A DNA stretch of 64,000 nucleotides, taken from contig NZ_JBHLXC010000006.1 of NCBI RefSeq assembly GCF_042432495.1, positions 561,206 to 625,205 of the forward strand, given 5' to 3'. The translations under genes were made by a program, and so were the position numbers. A model generated the notes under the pieces. It was not told where the DNA came from, made no database searches, and worked only from the letters and a program-made list of their open reading frames with translations. The DNA comes from Pseudochelatococcus lubricantis. GTDB taxonomy: Bacteria > Pseudomonadota > Alphaproteobacteria > Rhizobiales > Beijerinckiaceae. Of this stretch, positions 8,410-17,289 are shown piece by piece; within the stretch, counting starts at the first letter, position 1, and every line of letters begins with the position of its first letter.

Positions 8410-9194
8410 ACTGTTTCCTCCGGCTGCGGAAGGCGGAAGACGGTGTGGCCGCGCAGGAACGCCTTCGTGCGTTCGCTCTTCGGGTGAACGAGTATCTCGT
8501 CCGGCGTGCCCTCTTCGATGATGGTGCCTTCGTGCAGGAAGACGATACGGTGCGCGACATTGTACGCGAAGCCGAGTTCGTGCGTCACGATCAGCATCGT
8601 CATGCCCTCGCCCGAGAGGTTCTTCATCGTCTGCAGAACCTCGCCGACGAGTTCCGGATCGAGCGCCGAGGTCGCCTCGTCGAACAGCATGACATCCGGT
8701 TCCATCGCCAGCGAACGCGCGATGGCGACGCGCTGCTGCTGGCCGCCGGAAAGGCGCGCGGGATACTCGTTGATCTTTTCGGCCAGCCCGACCTTCTCCA
8801 GATAGTAGCGCGCCCGCTCCCGCGCCTGCGCCTCGCTGCGGCCCAGCACCTTCCGCTGGGCGATCATGACGTTCCACTCGACCGTGAGATGCGGAAAGAG
8901 GTTGAACTGCTGGAAAACCATGCCGACGCGCTGGCGCAGCTGGCACAGCTCGGTTTCCGAGTAACGCATGCGGCCGCCCGCGTCCGGCGTGCCGACCCGC
9001 TTGCCGTCCAGGCAGACCTCGCCGGAGGTCGGCATTTCGAGAAAATTCAGGCAGCGCAGGAGTGTGCTCTTGCCGGAACCGCTCGCCCCGAGCAGGACGA
9101 CGGTCTCTCCCTTCCCGATGTCGAGGTCGACCCCCTTCAGCACGTCCTGCGACTGAAAGCTCTTATGGATGTTTCGCGCGGCGATCATGCTCAT
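8406..9194 (-). CDS. Polar amino acid ABC transporter ATP-binding protein
   Basis: 262 residues. GlnQ/HisP-type ATPase: Walker A GASGSGKST, Q-loop FQQFNLFPH, signature LSGGQQQRVAIARSLA, Walker B VMLFDEATSALD, and the H-loop in VTHELGF. It powers the transporter made by the two permeases and the binding protein that follow on the minus strand. It ends in a 4-base overlap with the MmgE/PrpD gene. The start ATG at 9194 fits the family length. Confidence 0.95.
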   Translation of the reverse strand: MSMIAARNIHKSFQSQDVLKGVDLDIGKGETVVLLGASGSGKSTLLRCLNFLEMPTSGEVCLDGKRVGTPDAGGRMRYSETELCQLRQRVGMVFQQFNLFPHLTVEWNVMIAQRKVLGRSEAQARERARYYLEKVGLAEKINEYPARLSGGQQQRVAIARSLAMEPDVMLFDEATSALDPELVGEVLQTMKNLSGEGMTMLIVTHELGFAYNVAHRIVFLHEGTIIEEGTPDEILVHPKSERTKAFLRGHTVFRLPQPEETV

Positions 9195-9203
9195 CGGGCA
9201 ACC

Positions 9204-9869
9204 TCAGTTCGACTTGCTGAATTTGTACTCCAGTGCGTAGGACAAGCCGCTGAGCACGAGTATGATGGCCGTCAGCAGGACGGCGATGACGGTGTAAACC
9301 TCCACCGGGCGATATTCTGTGTCGCTGATGAGCTTCGCCTGGTAGAGCGCGTCCGGATAGGCGATCGTCGCGGCGACGGCGCTGATCTTGAACACCTCGA
9401 TCGCCTCGTTCGTCAGCGCGGGCAGCGTGCGCCGGATCGCCTGCGGCAGGATGATGCTGCCGAAAACCGTCCGGAACGTCATGCCGAGAGCGATGGACGC
9501 CTCCCACTGCCCCCGATCGATGGACTGGATGCCGCCGCGCAGGATTTCGCAGAAGTAGGCGCCGCTGTAGAGCGAGAATGCCACGGCCGCCGTGAGGAAC
9601 CGGCCGTTCTGAATGCCGGTCAGCACCGGGATCGTGTAGAAGAACCAGAACAGCAGCACCAGCGCCGGCACGTTGCGGAAGAGTTCCACATAGACCGAGC
9701 CGACTGCGCGCAGGGTAGCGAAACGCGAGATGCGCGCCGCCGCGAGGACGGCACCCAGCACCAGCCCGCAGGCGAGCACCGTGAGCGACAGGTAGACCGT
9801 GTTGAGCAGCCCCTCCGCCAGCACGTGCCGATAGTTCCACAGGAACGAGAAATCCCACTTGTAGGTCAT
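9204..9869 (-). CDS. Amino acid ABC transporter permease
   Basis: 221 residues with about five membrane segments and the His/Glu/Gln permease signature (FRNVPALVLLFWFFY early, EASIALGMTFRTVFGSIILPQAIR for the EAA loop). An open frame runs further upstream, but the ATG at 9869 gives MTYKWDFSFLWNY, parallel to the start of the partner permease MNYEWDFAPVF, and overlaps that gene's stop as ATGA. Forms the membrane pore with the other permease. Confidence 0.94.
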   Translation of the reverse strand: MTYKWDFSFLWNYRHVLAEGLLNTVYLSLTVLACGLVLGAVLAAARISRFATLRAVGSVYVELFRNVPALVLLFWFFYTIPVLTGIQNGRFLTAAVAFSLYSGAYFCEILRGGIQSIDRGQWEASIALGMTFRTVFGSIILPQAIRRTLPALTNEAIEVFKISAVAATIAYPDALYQAKLISDTEYRPVEVYTVIAVLLTAIILVLSGLSYALEYKFSKSN

Positions 9870-10537
9870 CTGGCGTGGGCCCTTTGCAGGCGGCGTTCCA
9901 ACTGCCGCGAGATCAGGCTGATGATGAAGATCACGACGAAGAAAATGCCCCCGAGGACTGTGTAGGTTTCGATCGGCCTGTAGGTGCGCGAGGATATCTG
10001 CGAAGCCTGATAAACGATTTCGCCATAGGCGATGATGGAAGCGAGCGCCGTGGTCTTGATGACGTCGATGAGCCGGTTGAGGAAAATCGGCAGCATGTTG
10101 CGCACGGCCTGCGGCAGGATGATCGACACGAAAAGAGTACGCTTGCGCATCCCCAGCGCGGAAGCCGCCTCCCACTGGCCGCGCGGCACGGCGCCGATGC
10201 CGGCGCGAAACACCTCGCAGAAGAACGCCGCCGATTGAAGGCCCACAGCCAGCACCGCCGCCGTGGTGGGGCTGAATCTCAGCCCGACGACCATCGGAAA
10301 GGCGAAAAAGAACCAGTAGATGAGAACGATCGCCGGGGCGGAACGGAATATCTCGACGTAACATCCCGCCAGGTGCCCGACGACGGGAATCCGCGACATG
10401 CGCAGCAGCGCCAGCACGAGCCCCAGCGGCAACGCGACGGCGAGCGAGAGGGCGACGAGCACGAACGTGCCGTACGCCCCCTGCACCAGCAGATCGATGT
10501 TACGAAAGACGGGAGCGAAGTCCCATTCATAATTCAT
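9866..10537 (-). CDS. Amino acid ABC transporter permease
   Basis: 223 residues from MNYEWDFAPVFRNIDLLVQG. A HisM/GlnP-type integral membrane protein: FRSAPAIVLIYWFFFAFP and the EAA loop EAASALGMRKRTLFVSIILP. The open frame extends upstream to 10717 but would run over the hairpin and into the end of the binding protein gene, so 10537 is preferred. It is coupled to the next permease by ATGA. The two permeases are clearly paralogous and probably form a heterodimer. Confidence 0.94.
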   Translation of the reverse strand: MNYEWDFAPVFRNIDLLVQGAYGTFVLVALSLAVALPLGLVLALLRMSRIPVVGHLAGCYVEIFRSAPAIVLIYWFFFAFPMVVGLRFSPTTAAVLAVGLQSAAFFCEVFRAGIGAVPRGQWEAASALGMRKRTLFVSIILPQAVRNMLPIFLNRLIDVIKTTALASIIAYGEIVYQASQISSRTYRPIETYTVLGGIFFVVIFIISLISRQLERRLQRAHAR

Positions 10538-10569
10538 GCTGTTCCCGAAACCCCGTCCCGTCTGAAAAC

Positions 10570-10592
10570 CGCGGCGCGGGCACCGCGCCGCG
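10570..10592 (-). promoter_or_regulatory. Intercistronic hairpin after the binding-protein gene
   Basis: CGCGGCGCGG and CCGCGCCGCG form a perfect 10-base stem with a 3-base loop, placed just past the stop of the solute-binding protein gene and before the permeases. Such structures often protect the upstream mRNA or reduce read-through, giving far more binding protein than permease. There is no T run, so full termination is less likely. Confidence 0.65.
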
Positions 10593-10598
10593 ATGGCC

Positions 10599-11480
10599 TT
10601 ACCAGAGTTCGCGCTGCACCGGCACGGCAGTCGCCGGGTCGATGTTGCGGAAGCGCAGGAAATCCTCGTAAAGCCTCTGCGTCTTGCCGGTGTTGTAGTA
10701 ATAGGCGGCGCAGACATTCAGGAACTCGCGCCAGCGCGAGTCCGGCTCCTTCCGCACGGCGATGCCGCCGGGGATCGACACTGCCGGCTGGAGCACGATG
10801 GTCTTGCCGACGCCCATGCGCGCGCGGGCAAGGTCGGCGGAGACGGCCGAGATCACCCCCGCGTTGGTGCGGCCGGACTGGAAGGCGGCAAAGATTTCGG
10901 CGCTGTTCTGGAAGCGCGAGATGTTGGCCTTCGGCGCGATCGACGTGAGGTACTCATCGGAATTCGTGCCGAGGGCGACGCCGATGGAGAACTTCGGGTC
11001 GTTGAGATCGGACCAGCGGGTGACGTTGATGTCGTCGGTGGCGATGAGCGACATCGGATACCAGAGCATCGGCGTCTGGACGAAATCGACCGAGAGCGCC
11101 CGCGTCGGCGTGGCGTCGAGCATGAACATCGTGTCGAACTGCCCGGCCTGAAGGCCCGCGACGGCGTTGCCCCAGGTGGTTTCGACGATTTCGAGGCGCG
11201 CATCGAGTACCTTGGCGACTTCCGCCGCGAAGGCCGGGCAGATGCCACGCCACGTCGTGCCACCGGCGACGACGGCGCCCGGCGCGTCCGAACCCGTGGT
11301 GTCCTTGAAGTACCACGGTTCCAGCAGCGCCGCGCCGATGCGCAGCACCTTGCCTTGCGCCACCTTGTCCCAGGTGCTGCCGGCAGCGCTCTGGGCGGCG
11401 GCCGGTGTGACGAGGCCGGCAGCGAACGGCACCGCCGCCGCGGCGAGCGGGATCGCTCCCATGAATTCACGTCTCTTCAT
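10599..11480 (-). CDS. Amino acid-type ABC transporter substrate-binding protein
   Basis: 293 residues; family-3 periplasmic binding protein. It starts MKRREFMGAIPLAAAAVPFA and ends the leader near TPAAAQSA, a signal peptide with a twin-arginine-like KRREF motif. LRIGAALLEPWYFKDTTG and the later FVQTPMLWYPMSL are typical of the fold. The ATG at 11480 has GGAG six to seven bases upstream; an earlier frame start at 11534 lacks this. Sits between the bicupin gene and the permeases. The ligand is not readable from sequence; the neighbours (FAD amine oxidase, MmgE/PrpD) suggest an amino acid or amine. Confidence 0.92.
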   Translation of the reverse strand: MKRREFMGAIPLAAAAVPFAAGLVTPAAAQSAAGSTWDKVAQGKVLRIGAALLEPWYFKDTTGSDAPGAVVAGGTTWRGICPAFAAEVAKVLDARLEIVETTWGNAVAGLQAGQFDTMFMLDATPTRALSVDFVQTPMLWYPMSLIATDDINVTRWSDLNDPKFSIGVALGTNSDEYLTSIAPKANISRFQNSAEIFAAFQSGRTNAGVISAVSADLARARMGVGKTIVLQPAVSIPGGIAVRKEPDSRWREFLNVCAAYYYNTGKTQRLYEDFLRFRNIDPATAVPVQRELW

Positions 11481-11582
11481 TTCTTGCTCCTGACTGGATG
11501 GCTGCGGACACTCGGGACCCACCGGAAAGGGCATCTCGCCCGACAGCGAAAACGGCAGCCCGTATCATCGCGAGAGCGGCAG

Positions 11583-12353
11583 TCACACTGCCGGTTTCGG
11601 GCTGACCTTGCAATAGACCTTGCGGACATAGCCGGTCGTCTTCCAGGCGTTCGAAACACCACGGTCGACGATGAAAGGCTCATGCGGATGGAACAGGCGG
11701 CTTTCGCCGATGGCGTTGGTGATCTCCACTTCCCCCTGCACGAAGTACATCAGCTCGTAGTCGCCGAAGGCGGCGAGCTTGCGCGTGTACGCCGACGCCT
11801 CCCAGAGGCCGACGCTGAACCGGCCGTCCGCGCCCGTATAGATGACCTTGCGGCCGACGGTCGGATGGGGCGACGTCAGGATGAGATCCGCGGCCGGACC
11901 GTCGATGGGGTCGAGCGCGGCGTCGAGCTTCGGCACGATGACCGCCAGATCGTCGGCGCTCTCCACAGGCACGGAAGGGCTGGCAGGAAGGTCGGCGTGG
12001 AGCATGAAGAAAATCCGCGTGCCTGCCGGCTGCGCCCACGTCGCCTTCAGGCCGCGCGGCACGGCGGCCGTATCGCCCGGCGCAAGCTTCGTGACCCGGC
12101 CCTTCGCGTCGGTAATGGTGATCTCACCCGCCACGACGATGAGAAACAGGTCGACGGACAGCCCGTCGACCGGGCCGTCGAAAGCCTTCAACTCGGCCTC
12201 GCCGGCGAAGGCGCCGTGGGCGTCGTTGCGTGTGTAATAAAACCCGCGCGAAAAGAAGGCATTTTTCGCGAGGTCGGCATTCGCCGAATCCACCCACGGC
12301 AGGAAGGCGGCGCTGCGGGTTTCGGAGCGGTCGAATTCGATGATGGGATACAT
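11583..12353 (-). CDS. Two-domain cupin protein (DUF861/ureidoglycine aminohydrolase-like)
   Basis: 256 residues with two cupin barrels. Domain 1 (about residues 55-125) has DLFLIVVAGEITITDAKG and LAPGDTAAVPRG; domain 2 (about 170-250) has ELMYFVQGEVEITNAIGE and FHPHEPFIVDRG. The arrangement is like bicupins related to ureidoglycine aminohydrolase. Its reaction is not known. It lies between the FAD oxidoreductase and the binding protein in the same leftward operon, so it probably acts on, or senses, the same compound or its product. Confidence 0.75.
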   Translation of the reverse strand: MYPIIEFDRSETRSAAFLPWVDSANADLAKNAFFSRGFYYTRNDAHGAFAGEAELKAFDGPVDGLSVDLFLIVVAGEITITDAKGRVTKLAPGDTAAVPRGLKATWAQPAGTRIFFMLHADLPASPSVPVESADDLAVIVPKLDAALDPIDGPAADLILTSPHPTVGRKVIYTGADGRFSVGLWEASAYTRKLAAFGDYELMYFVQGEVEITNAIGESRLFHPHEPFIVDRGVSNAWKTTGYVRKVYCKVSPKPAV

Positions 12354-12414
12354 GCCTGTTCTCCTGCATTGCGTCGGGACGCCGGACGCCCGGATGGTGG
12401 ACGGGGCGGCGAAT

Positions 12415-13770
12415 TCAGTGTGTGGCCCGGGCGGGCGAAGCCTGCTCGCCGAGGCGCCGGAAACGCGCGTCGGAAACGGCGTCGTGTAACCGGTACCACA
12501 TGACGAGCGCCCCGATCAGCTGGCGATGGATCGCATGATAGACTTTCGGCCGCAGCGGCGTGACCGGATGCACGGCATCCTGCGGGCGGCCGAGGGCGAA
12601 AGCGGCCAGATCCCGGCCCATGACGGTGCCGATGGCGATCCCCCGGCCGCTGAAACCGTATCCCGACCACAGCCCCGGCGCCAGCGCATGCAGCCTCGGG
12701 TACTCGTCGGACGTCATATCCACCCAGCCGCCCCAGCCTTCCTGCCACCTGAGACCCTTCAACTGCGGATAGGTCATTTCGATGCGCCTGCTGCCGGCGC
12801 GCAGGAACGCCTGCCCGGCCATGTCGAACGGCGGGCCGTCGACGCCGATCTGCAGCCGGCCGTCGGGCCAGACGCGGATGCCCGAGAAGAGCTTGCGCGT
12901 ATCGTTGAGCGACTGGCGGGCGGGCAGCACCGTCGCCAGTTGCTCCGCCGTCAGCGGCTCGCTGACCAGCTGATAGGCGCGGACCGGGAACACCTCCTCC
13001 CCGATGCCGGGGAAGAGCCGGCTGCTGGTGAAGGCGTTCGTCGCCAGCAGCACCGCACCCGCCCGGACCTCGCCGCTGCCGGTGGCGACGACCCAGTCCC
13101 GCTGCTCCCGCCGCAGGCCGGTGACGGCGACCCCTTCATGGATGCGGGCGCCGGCCGCGATCGCCGCGCGGGCGAGCCCCCGCGCATAGGCCAGCGGATT
13201 GAGCGAGCCGCCCCGGCGGTCGTGGAGCGCCACCCGGTAGCGCGGGCTGCCGATGACCTCGCGGCAGGCCGCGCCCTCCAGCAGCTCCACCGGATAACCC
13301 CGGCGGGCGAGGTCCGCGACCGTGCGCGCGAGGCCCGCTTCCCGCGAGGGAACATGCGCGGCGATCAGGTTGCCGGAGCGGACGACATCGCATTCCATGC
13401 CGTGCTTCTCGACGAGGCCGAAAACGAGATCGGGCGCGCCCGCGCCGGCCGCGTTGATCCGCGCGGCGACATCGGGCGGAAAATCGGCCTCCACCTGCGC
13501 GGGCATGAACTTGGCGGACGCCGCCACCTGCCCCCAGGCCCGGCCCGACGCGCCCCAGCCGACATGCCGGGCGTCGATGACGGTCACCTCCGTCCCGGCT
13601 TCAGCCAGCGAAAGCGCCGCCGACAGACCGGTATAGCCGGCGCCGACGACGATCACATCCGACCGCGTTCCGGCCGCGAACGGCTGCGTGGCCGGAGCGG
13701 GCTCCGCCCGCCTGTCGAAATAGCTGCTCACGGGCTGTTGCCGGGGAGACAACAGGAAATCTGGATTCAT
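12415..13770 (-). CDS. FAD-dependent amine oxidoreductase (DAO family, PuuB/OrdL-like)
   Basis: 451 residues. FAD-binding dinucleotide motif VIVVGAGYTGLSAALSLAEAG near residue 40, GASGRAWGQV a little after, and the C-terminal GLWSGYGFSGRGIAIGTVMG typical of DAO-fold enzymes of the gamma-glutamylputrescine oxidase group. It would oxidise a C-N bond of an imported amine or amino acid to an imine or aldehyde, with release of ammonia and peroxide. The aldehyde dehydrogenase at 15123-16583 could act next, though it is in another transcript. First gene of the leftward operon; the promoter region is shared with the rightward Ldh-family gene. Confidence 0.88.
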   Translation of the reverse strand: MNPDFLLSPRQQPVSSYFDRRAEPAPATQPFAAGTRSDVIVVGAGYTGLSAALSLAEAGTEVTVIDARHVGWGASGRAWGQVAASAKFMPAQVEADFPPDVAARINAAGAGAPDLVFGLVEKHGMECDVVRSGNLIAAHVPSREAGLARTVADLARRGYPVELLEGAACREVIGSPRYRVALHDRRGGSLNPLAYARGLARAAIAAGARIHEGVAVTGLRREQRDWVVATGSGEVRAGAVLLATNAFTSSRLFPGIGEEVFPVRAYQLVSEPLTAEQLATVLPARQSLNDTRKLFSGIRVWPDGRLQIGVDGPPFDMAGQAFLRAGSRRIEMTYPQLKGLRWQEGWGGWVDMTSDEYPRLHALAPGLWSGYGFSGRGIAIGTVMGRDLAAFALGRPQDAVHPVTPLRPKVYHAIHRQLIGALVMWYRLHDAVSDARFRRLGEQASPARATH

Positions 13771-14029
13771 GGACGCACCGGATCGTCATGGCGAAGACAG
13801 GAGCGGCCGTATCCCGGAGGAAGGCGTCCCTGTCCGGGCGCCATGCTTACACGCGCCGCCGCGCGGACGCATGGAAAAAATACCTCCTTCCCACAAATTT
13901 AGTAAAAAAGTTTCCGTGAACAGGGCGCGATCAACCGGGCCGCGAAGGCCATATCCGATTGTGTGTCAATGCGCCTATGATCGCGCCGGGCCCCGAACGG
14001 CCCAGACCGATTTGCGAAAGGACAGCCTC

Positions 14030-15046
14030 ATGGCCAGACATTTCATGCCCACCGACGCCCTGGCGCTTGCGCGGAATATCCTGATCCTCCATGGCGCGGC
14101 GGATAACGTGGCGGAAATCGTGGCCGACTGCCTGGTGCGCGCCGAAAGCGACGGCAGCCGCAGCCATGGCCTCGCACGCCTCCCCGACCATGTCGCCTCC
14201 ATCCGCGCCGGCTGGGCAGACCCCGCCGCCCAGCCGGACATCCGGCAGGTGAAGCCCGGCCTGCTGCGCGCCGAGGGCAACAACGGCTTCACCCCCGTCG
14301 CGGCACGGCTGTCACGCGACAGGCTGGCGGCCATGGCGGCGGCGGAAGGCATGGCCGCCCTCTGCGCGCGCAACTCGCATCACATCGGCGCGCTGTGGTG
14401 CGATGTCGAACCGCTCGCCGAATTGGGCTTCGTGGCCTTCAACTTCGTCCATTCCCGCCCCCGGATGGCGCCGTATGGCGCGGCCCGCGCGCTGATCGGC
14501 ACCAACGCCATGGCGTTTTCCTTCCCGGATGGAAAGGGCGGCGCGATCACCTGGGATCAGGCATCGAGCCAGCTTTCGCTGGGTGACGTGCGGCTGCACG
14601 CGCAAGAGGGGCGGCCGCTGCCACCTGGAGTTGGGCTGACGCGCGCAGGCGAGCCTACGACCGACCCGGCGGAAATCCTGGCGGGCGGGCCGCTGCTGCC
14701 GTTCGGCGGCCACAAGGGCGCTTCCATCGCGGTCATGGTGGAGGTAATGGCGGCGGCGATGACAGGCGCGGCCTTCGGCTTCGAGGACCGTTCCGCCGCC
14801 TATCCGGGGGCGGCAAGCTCCAACGCCGGCCAGTTCCTGCTCGTTCTCTCGCCCGAGGCCACGTCCGGCGGGGATGTTGCGGAGCGCTTCGCAGCCTTCG
14901 TGGCACATCTGCACTCGGACCCCGCCGTGCGCCTGCCCGGCGAACGCCGGCACGCCAACCGCGCCCGCGCCGCGAAGGAAGGCTTCGACATCTCCGACGA
15001 TCTGGCGAACCGGCTCGACGGGCTGCTCGTGCGCAAGACGTCATAA
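14030..15046 (+). CDS. Ldh family NAD(P)-dependent oxidoreductase
   Basis: 338 residues. Belongs to the malate/L-lactate/L-sulfolactate dehydrogenase family, which is unrelated to classical LDH. Motifs: DGSRSHGLARLPDHV early, RNSHHIGALWCDVEPLAELG for the catalytic region, NAMAFSFPDG, and GHKGASIAVMVEVMAAAMTG for the NAD-binding part. The frame is open from 13769, but the ATG at 14030 follows AAAGGA at eight bases and begins MARHFMPTDALALA, as in relatives. The true substrate could be a 2-hydroxyacid, delta-piperideine-2-carboxylate or ureidoglycolate; sequence alone does not decide. Confidence 0.88.
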   Translation: MARHFMPTDALALARNILILHGAADNVAEIVADCLVRAESDGSRSHGLARLPDHVASIRAGWADPAAQPDIRQVKPGLLRAEGNNGFTPVAARLSRDRLAAMAAAEGMAALCARNSHHIGALWCDVEPLAELGFVAFNFVHSRPRMAPYGAARALIGTNAMAFSFPDGKGGAITWDQASSQLSLGDVRLHAQEGRPLPPGVGLTRAGEPTTDPAEILAGGPLLPFGGHKGASIAVMVEVMAAAMTGAAFGFEDRSAAYPGAASSNAGQFLLVLSPEATSGGDVAERFAAFVAHLHSDPAVRLPGERRHANRARAAKEGFDISDDLANRLDGLLVRKTS

Positions 15047-15061
15047 GTCGATCGGGCATAC

Positions 15062-15099
15062 GCCGGGTCGCACGGCTCTGGATGGGCCGAAGACCCGGC
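15062..15099. terminator. Possible terminator between convergent genes
   Basis: GCCGGGTC at 15062-15069 and GACCCGGC at 15092-15099 form a perfect 8-base stem between the ends of the Ldh-family gene (+) and the aldehyde dehydrogenase gene (-). The loop is long (22 bases) and only a few Ts follow, so the call is moderate. Confidence 0.4.
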
Positions 15100-15122
15100 T
15101 TTGAATGGCGCGGGCGTCTGAT

Positions 15123-16583
15123 TCACGCCGGCCTGACGCCCCCAAGGCACACGTACTTCAGTTCGAGGAACTCGTCGATGCCGTAGCGCGATCCCTCGCG
15201 CCCCAGCCCCGAGAGCTTGACGCCGCCGAACGGCGCTTCCGCCGTCGATATCAGCCCGGTGTTGACGCCGACCATGCCGTAATCCAGCGCCTCGGCCACG
15301 CGGAACACGCGCGACAAATCCTTCGCGTAGAAATAGGAGGCGAGGCCGAACTCGGTGTCGTTCGCCTGCGCGATGACGTCGGCCTCGTCGGCGAAGCGGA
15401 ACAGCGGCGCGACCGGGCCGAAAGTTTCCTCCCGCGCCACCGCCATTTCCTTCGTCACGTCCGCGAGGATGGTCGGCTCGTAGAACGTGCCGCCAAGGGC
15501 GTGAGGCTTGCCGCCCAGCAGGATGCGGGCGCCCTTGCTCACGGCGTCGCTCACATGCTCCTCGACCTTGGCCAGCGCCGCCGCGTCGATGAGCGGGCCG
15601 AGTGTCACGCCCTCGTCGAAACCGTTGCCCGTTCTGAGCCGCGACACGGCCTGCGCGAGCTTTTCCGCGAAAGCGTCGTAGACACCGTCCTGCACGTAGA
15701 TGCGGTTGGCGCAGACGCAGGTCTGCCCGTTGTTGCGGTATTTGGCGATGAGGGCGCCCTCGACGGCCGCATCGATATCCGCGTCGTCGAACACGATGAA
15801 GGGGGCATTGCCGCCGAGTTCGAGTCCGAGCTTCTTCACCGTCGGCGCGCTCTGACGATAGAGCGCAACGCCGATCTCCGTCGACCCCGTGAAGGTGAGC
15901 TTGCGCACGGTCGGATTGGCCGTCAACTCCGCCCCGATCTCGGAGGCCGACCCGGTGACGACGCTGAAGAGGCCGGCCGGCAGCCCCGCGCGTTCCGCCA
16001 GAACCGCGAGCGCGATGGCGGAGAACGGCGTCTGCGAGGCGGGCTTCAGCACCATCGCGCAACCGGCGGCAAACGCCGGCCCGGCCTTGCGCGTGATCAT
16101 GGCGTTGGGGAAGTTCCACGGCGTGATAGCCGCCACCACGCCGACGGGCTGTTTGAACACCAGAATGCGCTTGTCGGGCTGGTGGCCGGGAATGATGTCG
16201 CCGTTGACGCGCCGCGCCTCTTCCGAGAACCACTCGATGAAGCTCGCGCCATAGCCGATCTCGCCGATCGCCTCCGGCAGCGGCTTGCCCTGCTCAAGCG
16301 TCAGGATGCGCCCGAGGTCTTCCTTGCTGGCCTGCAGCAGCTCGAACCAGCGGCGCAGCACGTCCGAACGCTCCTTGGCGGTGCGGCTCGCCCATTCCCG
16401 CTGCGCGGCGGCCGCTACTGCGATCGCCCTGCGCACGTCGGCCGCGCCGATCCTCGGTACCCTTCCGATCGCCGCGCCGGTCGCCGGATCGGTGACCGTG
16501 ATTGCCTCCTCGCCGGTCTCGATCCACTCACCCGCGACGAGCGCCGCCTCGCGAAAAAGCGTCGGATCCTTCAGGACTGTCAT
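15123..16583 (-). CDS. gabD: NAD(P)-dependent succinate-semialdehyde dehydrogenase
   Basis: 486 residues. Oxidises succinate semialdehyde to succinate, or a similar short aldehyde. Aldehyde dehydrogenase superfamily features: TPWNFPNAMITRKAGPAFAA, general base Glu in LELGGNAPFIVFDDAD, nucleophile Cys in NNGQTCVCANRIYV, EETFGPVAPLFRF near the C-terminus. The ending SGLGREGSRYGIDEFLELKY is typical of the GabD group. The ATG at 16583 has GGAGGA upstream; the frame stays open further left of it, which is only high-GC background. Stands alone, but near the amine oxidase operon whose product it could take. Confidence 0.88.
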   Translation of the reverse strand: MTVLKDPTLFREAALVAGEWIETGEEAITVTDPATGAAIGRVPRIGAADVRRAIAVAAAAQREWASRTAKERSDVLRRWFELLQASKEDLGRILTLEQGKPLPEAIGEIGYGASFIEWFSEEARRVNGDIIPGHQPDKRILVFKQPVGVVAAITPWNFPNAMITRKAGPAFAAGCAMVLKPASQTPFSAIALAVLAERAGLPAGLFSVVTGSASEIGAELTANPTVRKLTFTGSTEIGVALYRQSAPTVKKLGLELGGNAPFIVFDDADIDAAVEGALIAKYRNNGQTCVCANRIYVQDGVYDAFAEKLAQAVSRLRTGNGFDEGVTLGPLIDAAALAKVEEHVSDAVSKGARILLGGKPHALGGTFYEPTILADVTKEMAVAREETFGPVAPLFRFADEADVIAQANDTEFGLASYFYAKDLSRVFRVAEALDYGMVGVNTGLISTAEAPFGGVKLSGLGREGSRYGIDEFLELKYVCLGGVRPA

Positions 16584-16847
16584 TGTTTCCTCCTTCATGC
16601 GGAAATTGTCGGGTGCCCTCCGCCAGGAACGCAAACATCCCCGAGGGCCGTCCGTCAAGCATCCGCGTTCAGGAGAGGATACGCGCGCGATACTCCTGGC
16701 GCCGGCTTCGGCGGCGGGCACGATATCGACGCCGCCGTCCGGACCGCTCTCGGCCTTGACGGGCAATCCGGATTTCGTGGTTGCCCCTGCTTCCGCCAGA
16801 TGTAATTCCGGTGCTATGGCCTTGTGACGCAACCTCCGAGGCCAACC

Positions 16848-17195
16848 ATGTCGCTCAACCTGAACACGCTGCTGCCCCCTGTGATGCTGATCGCGTCGAA
16901 TGTCTTCATGACATTCGCATGGTACGGCCACCTGAAATATAAATCCTCCCCCCTGCTGATCGCCATCCTGGCGAGCTGGGGGATCGCGTTCATGGAGTAT
17001 TGCCTTGCCGTCCCCGCGAACCGGATGGGCAGCGAGGTCTATTCGACGGCCCAGCTCAAGACGATGCAGGAAGTGATCACGCTTGCCGTATTCTCCGGCT
17101 TTTCCGTCCTGTGGCTGAAAGAGGCGATAACCGTCAACCATGTCATCGGGTTCGCGCTGATTGCCTGCGGCGCCGCGTTTGTGTTCCGCGCGTGA
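16848..17195 (+). CDS. DMT-type small membrane protein (DUF486)
   Basis: 115 residues, four predicted membrane helices (LPPVMLIASNVFMTFAWYGH; PLLIAILASWGIAFMEYCLA; VITLAVFSGFSVLWL; VIGFALIACGAAFVF). The family resembles half-size drug/metabolite transporters; no substrate is established. GAGG seven bases before the ATG at 16848 supports this start over the GTG at 16824. It converges with the family-5 binding protein gene. Confidence 0.88.
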   Translation: MSLNLNTLLPPVMLIASNVFMTFAWYGHLKYKSSPLLIAILASWGIAFMEYCLAVPANRMGSEVYSTAQLKTMQEVITLAVFSGFSVLWLKEAITVNHVIGFALIACGAAFVFRA

Positions 17196-17244
17196 AACGG
17201 CGCCGCTGGCCCTCTCGGCGTGCCGGTCGCGGGCACAAGGCGCG

Positions 17245-17262
17245 CGGCGGCCCGGGCCGCCG
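17245..17262. terminator. GC-rich palindrome between convergent genes
   Basis: CGGCGGCCCGGGCCGCCG is a perfect 18-base palindrome that can fold with a small loop. It lies between the stops of the DUF486 gene (+) and the family-5 binding protein gene (-), where a two-way terminator would be expected. There is no T run. Confidence 0.4.
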
Positions 17263-17289
17263 TCGCGACAAGGACTTGCTCAGCGGCGT

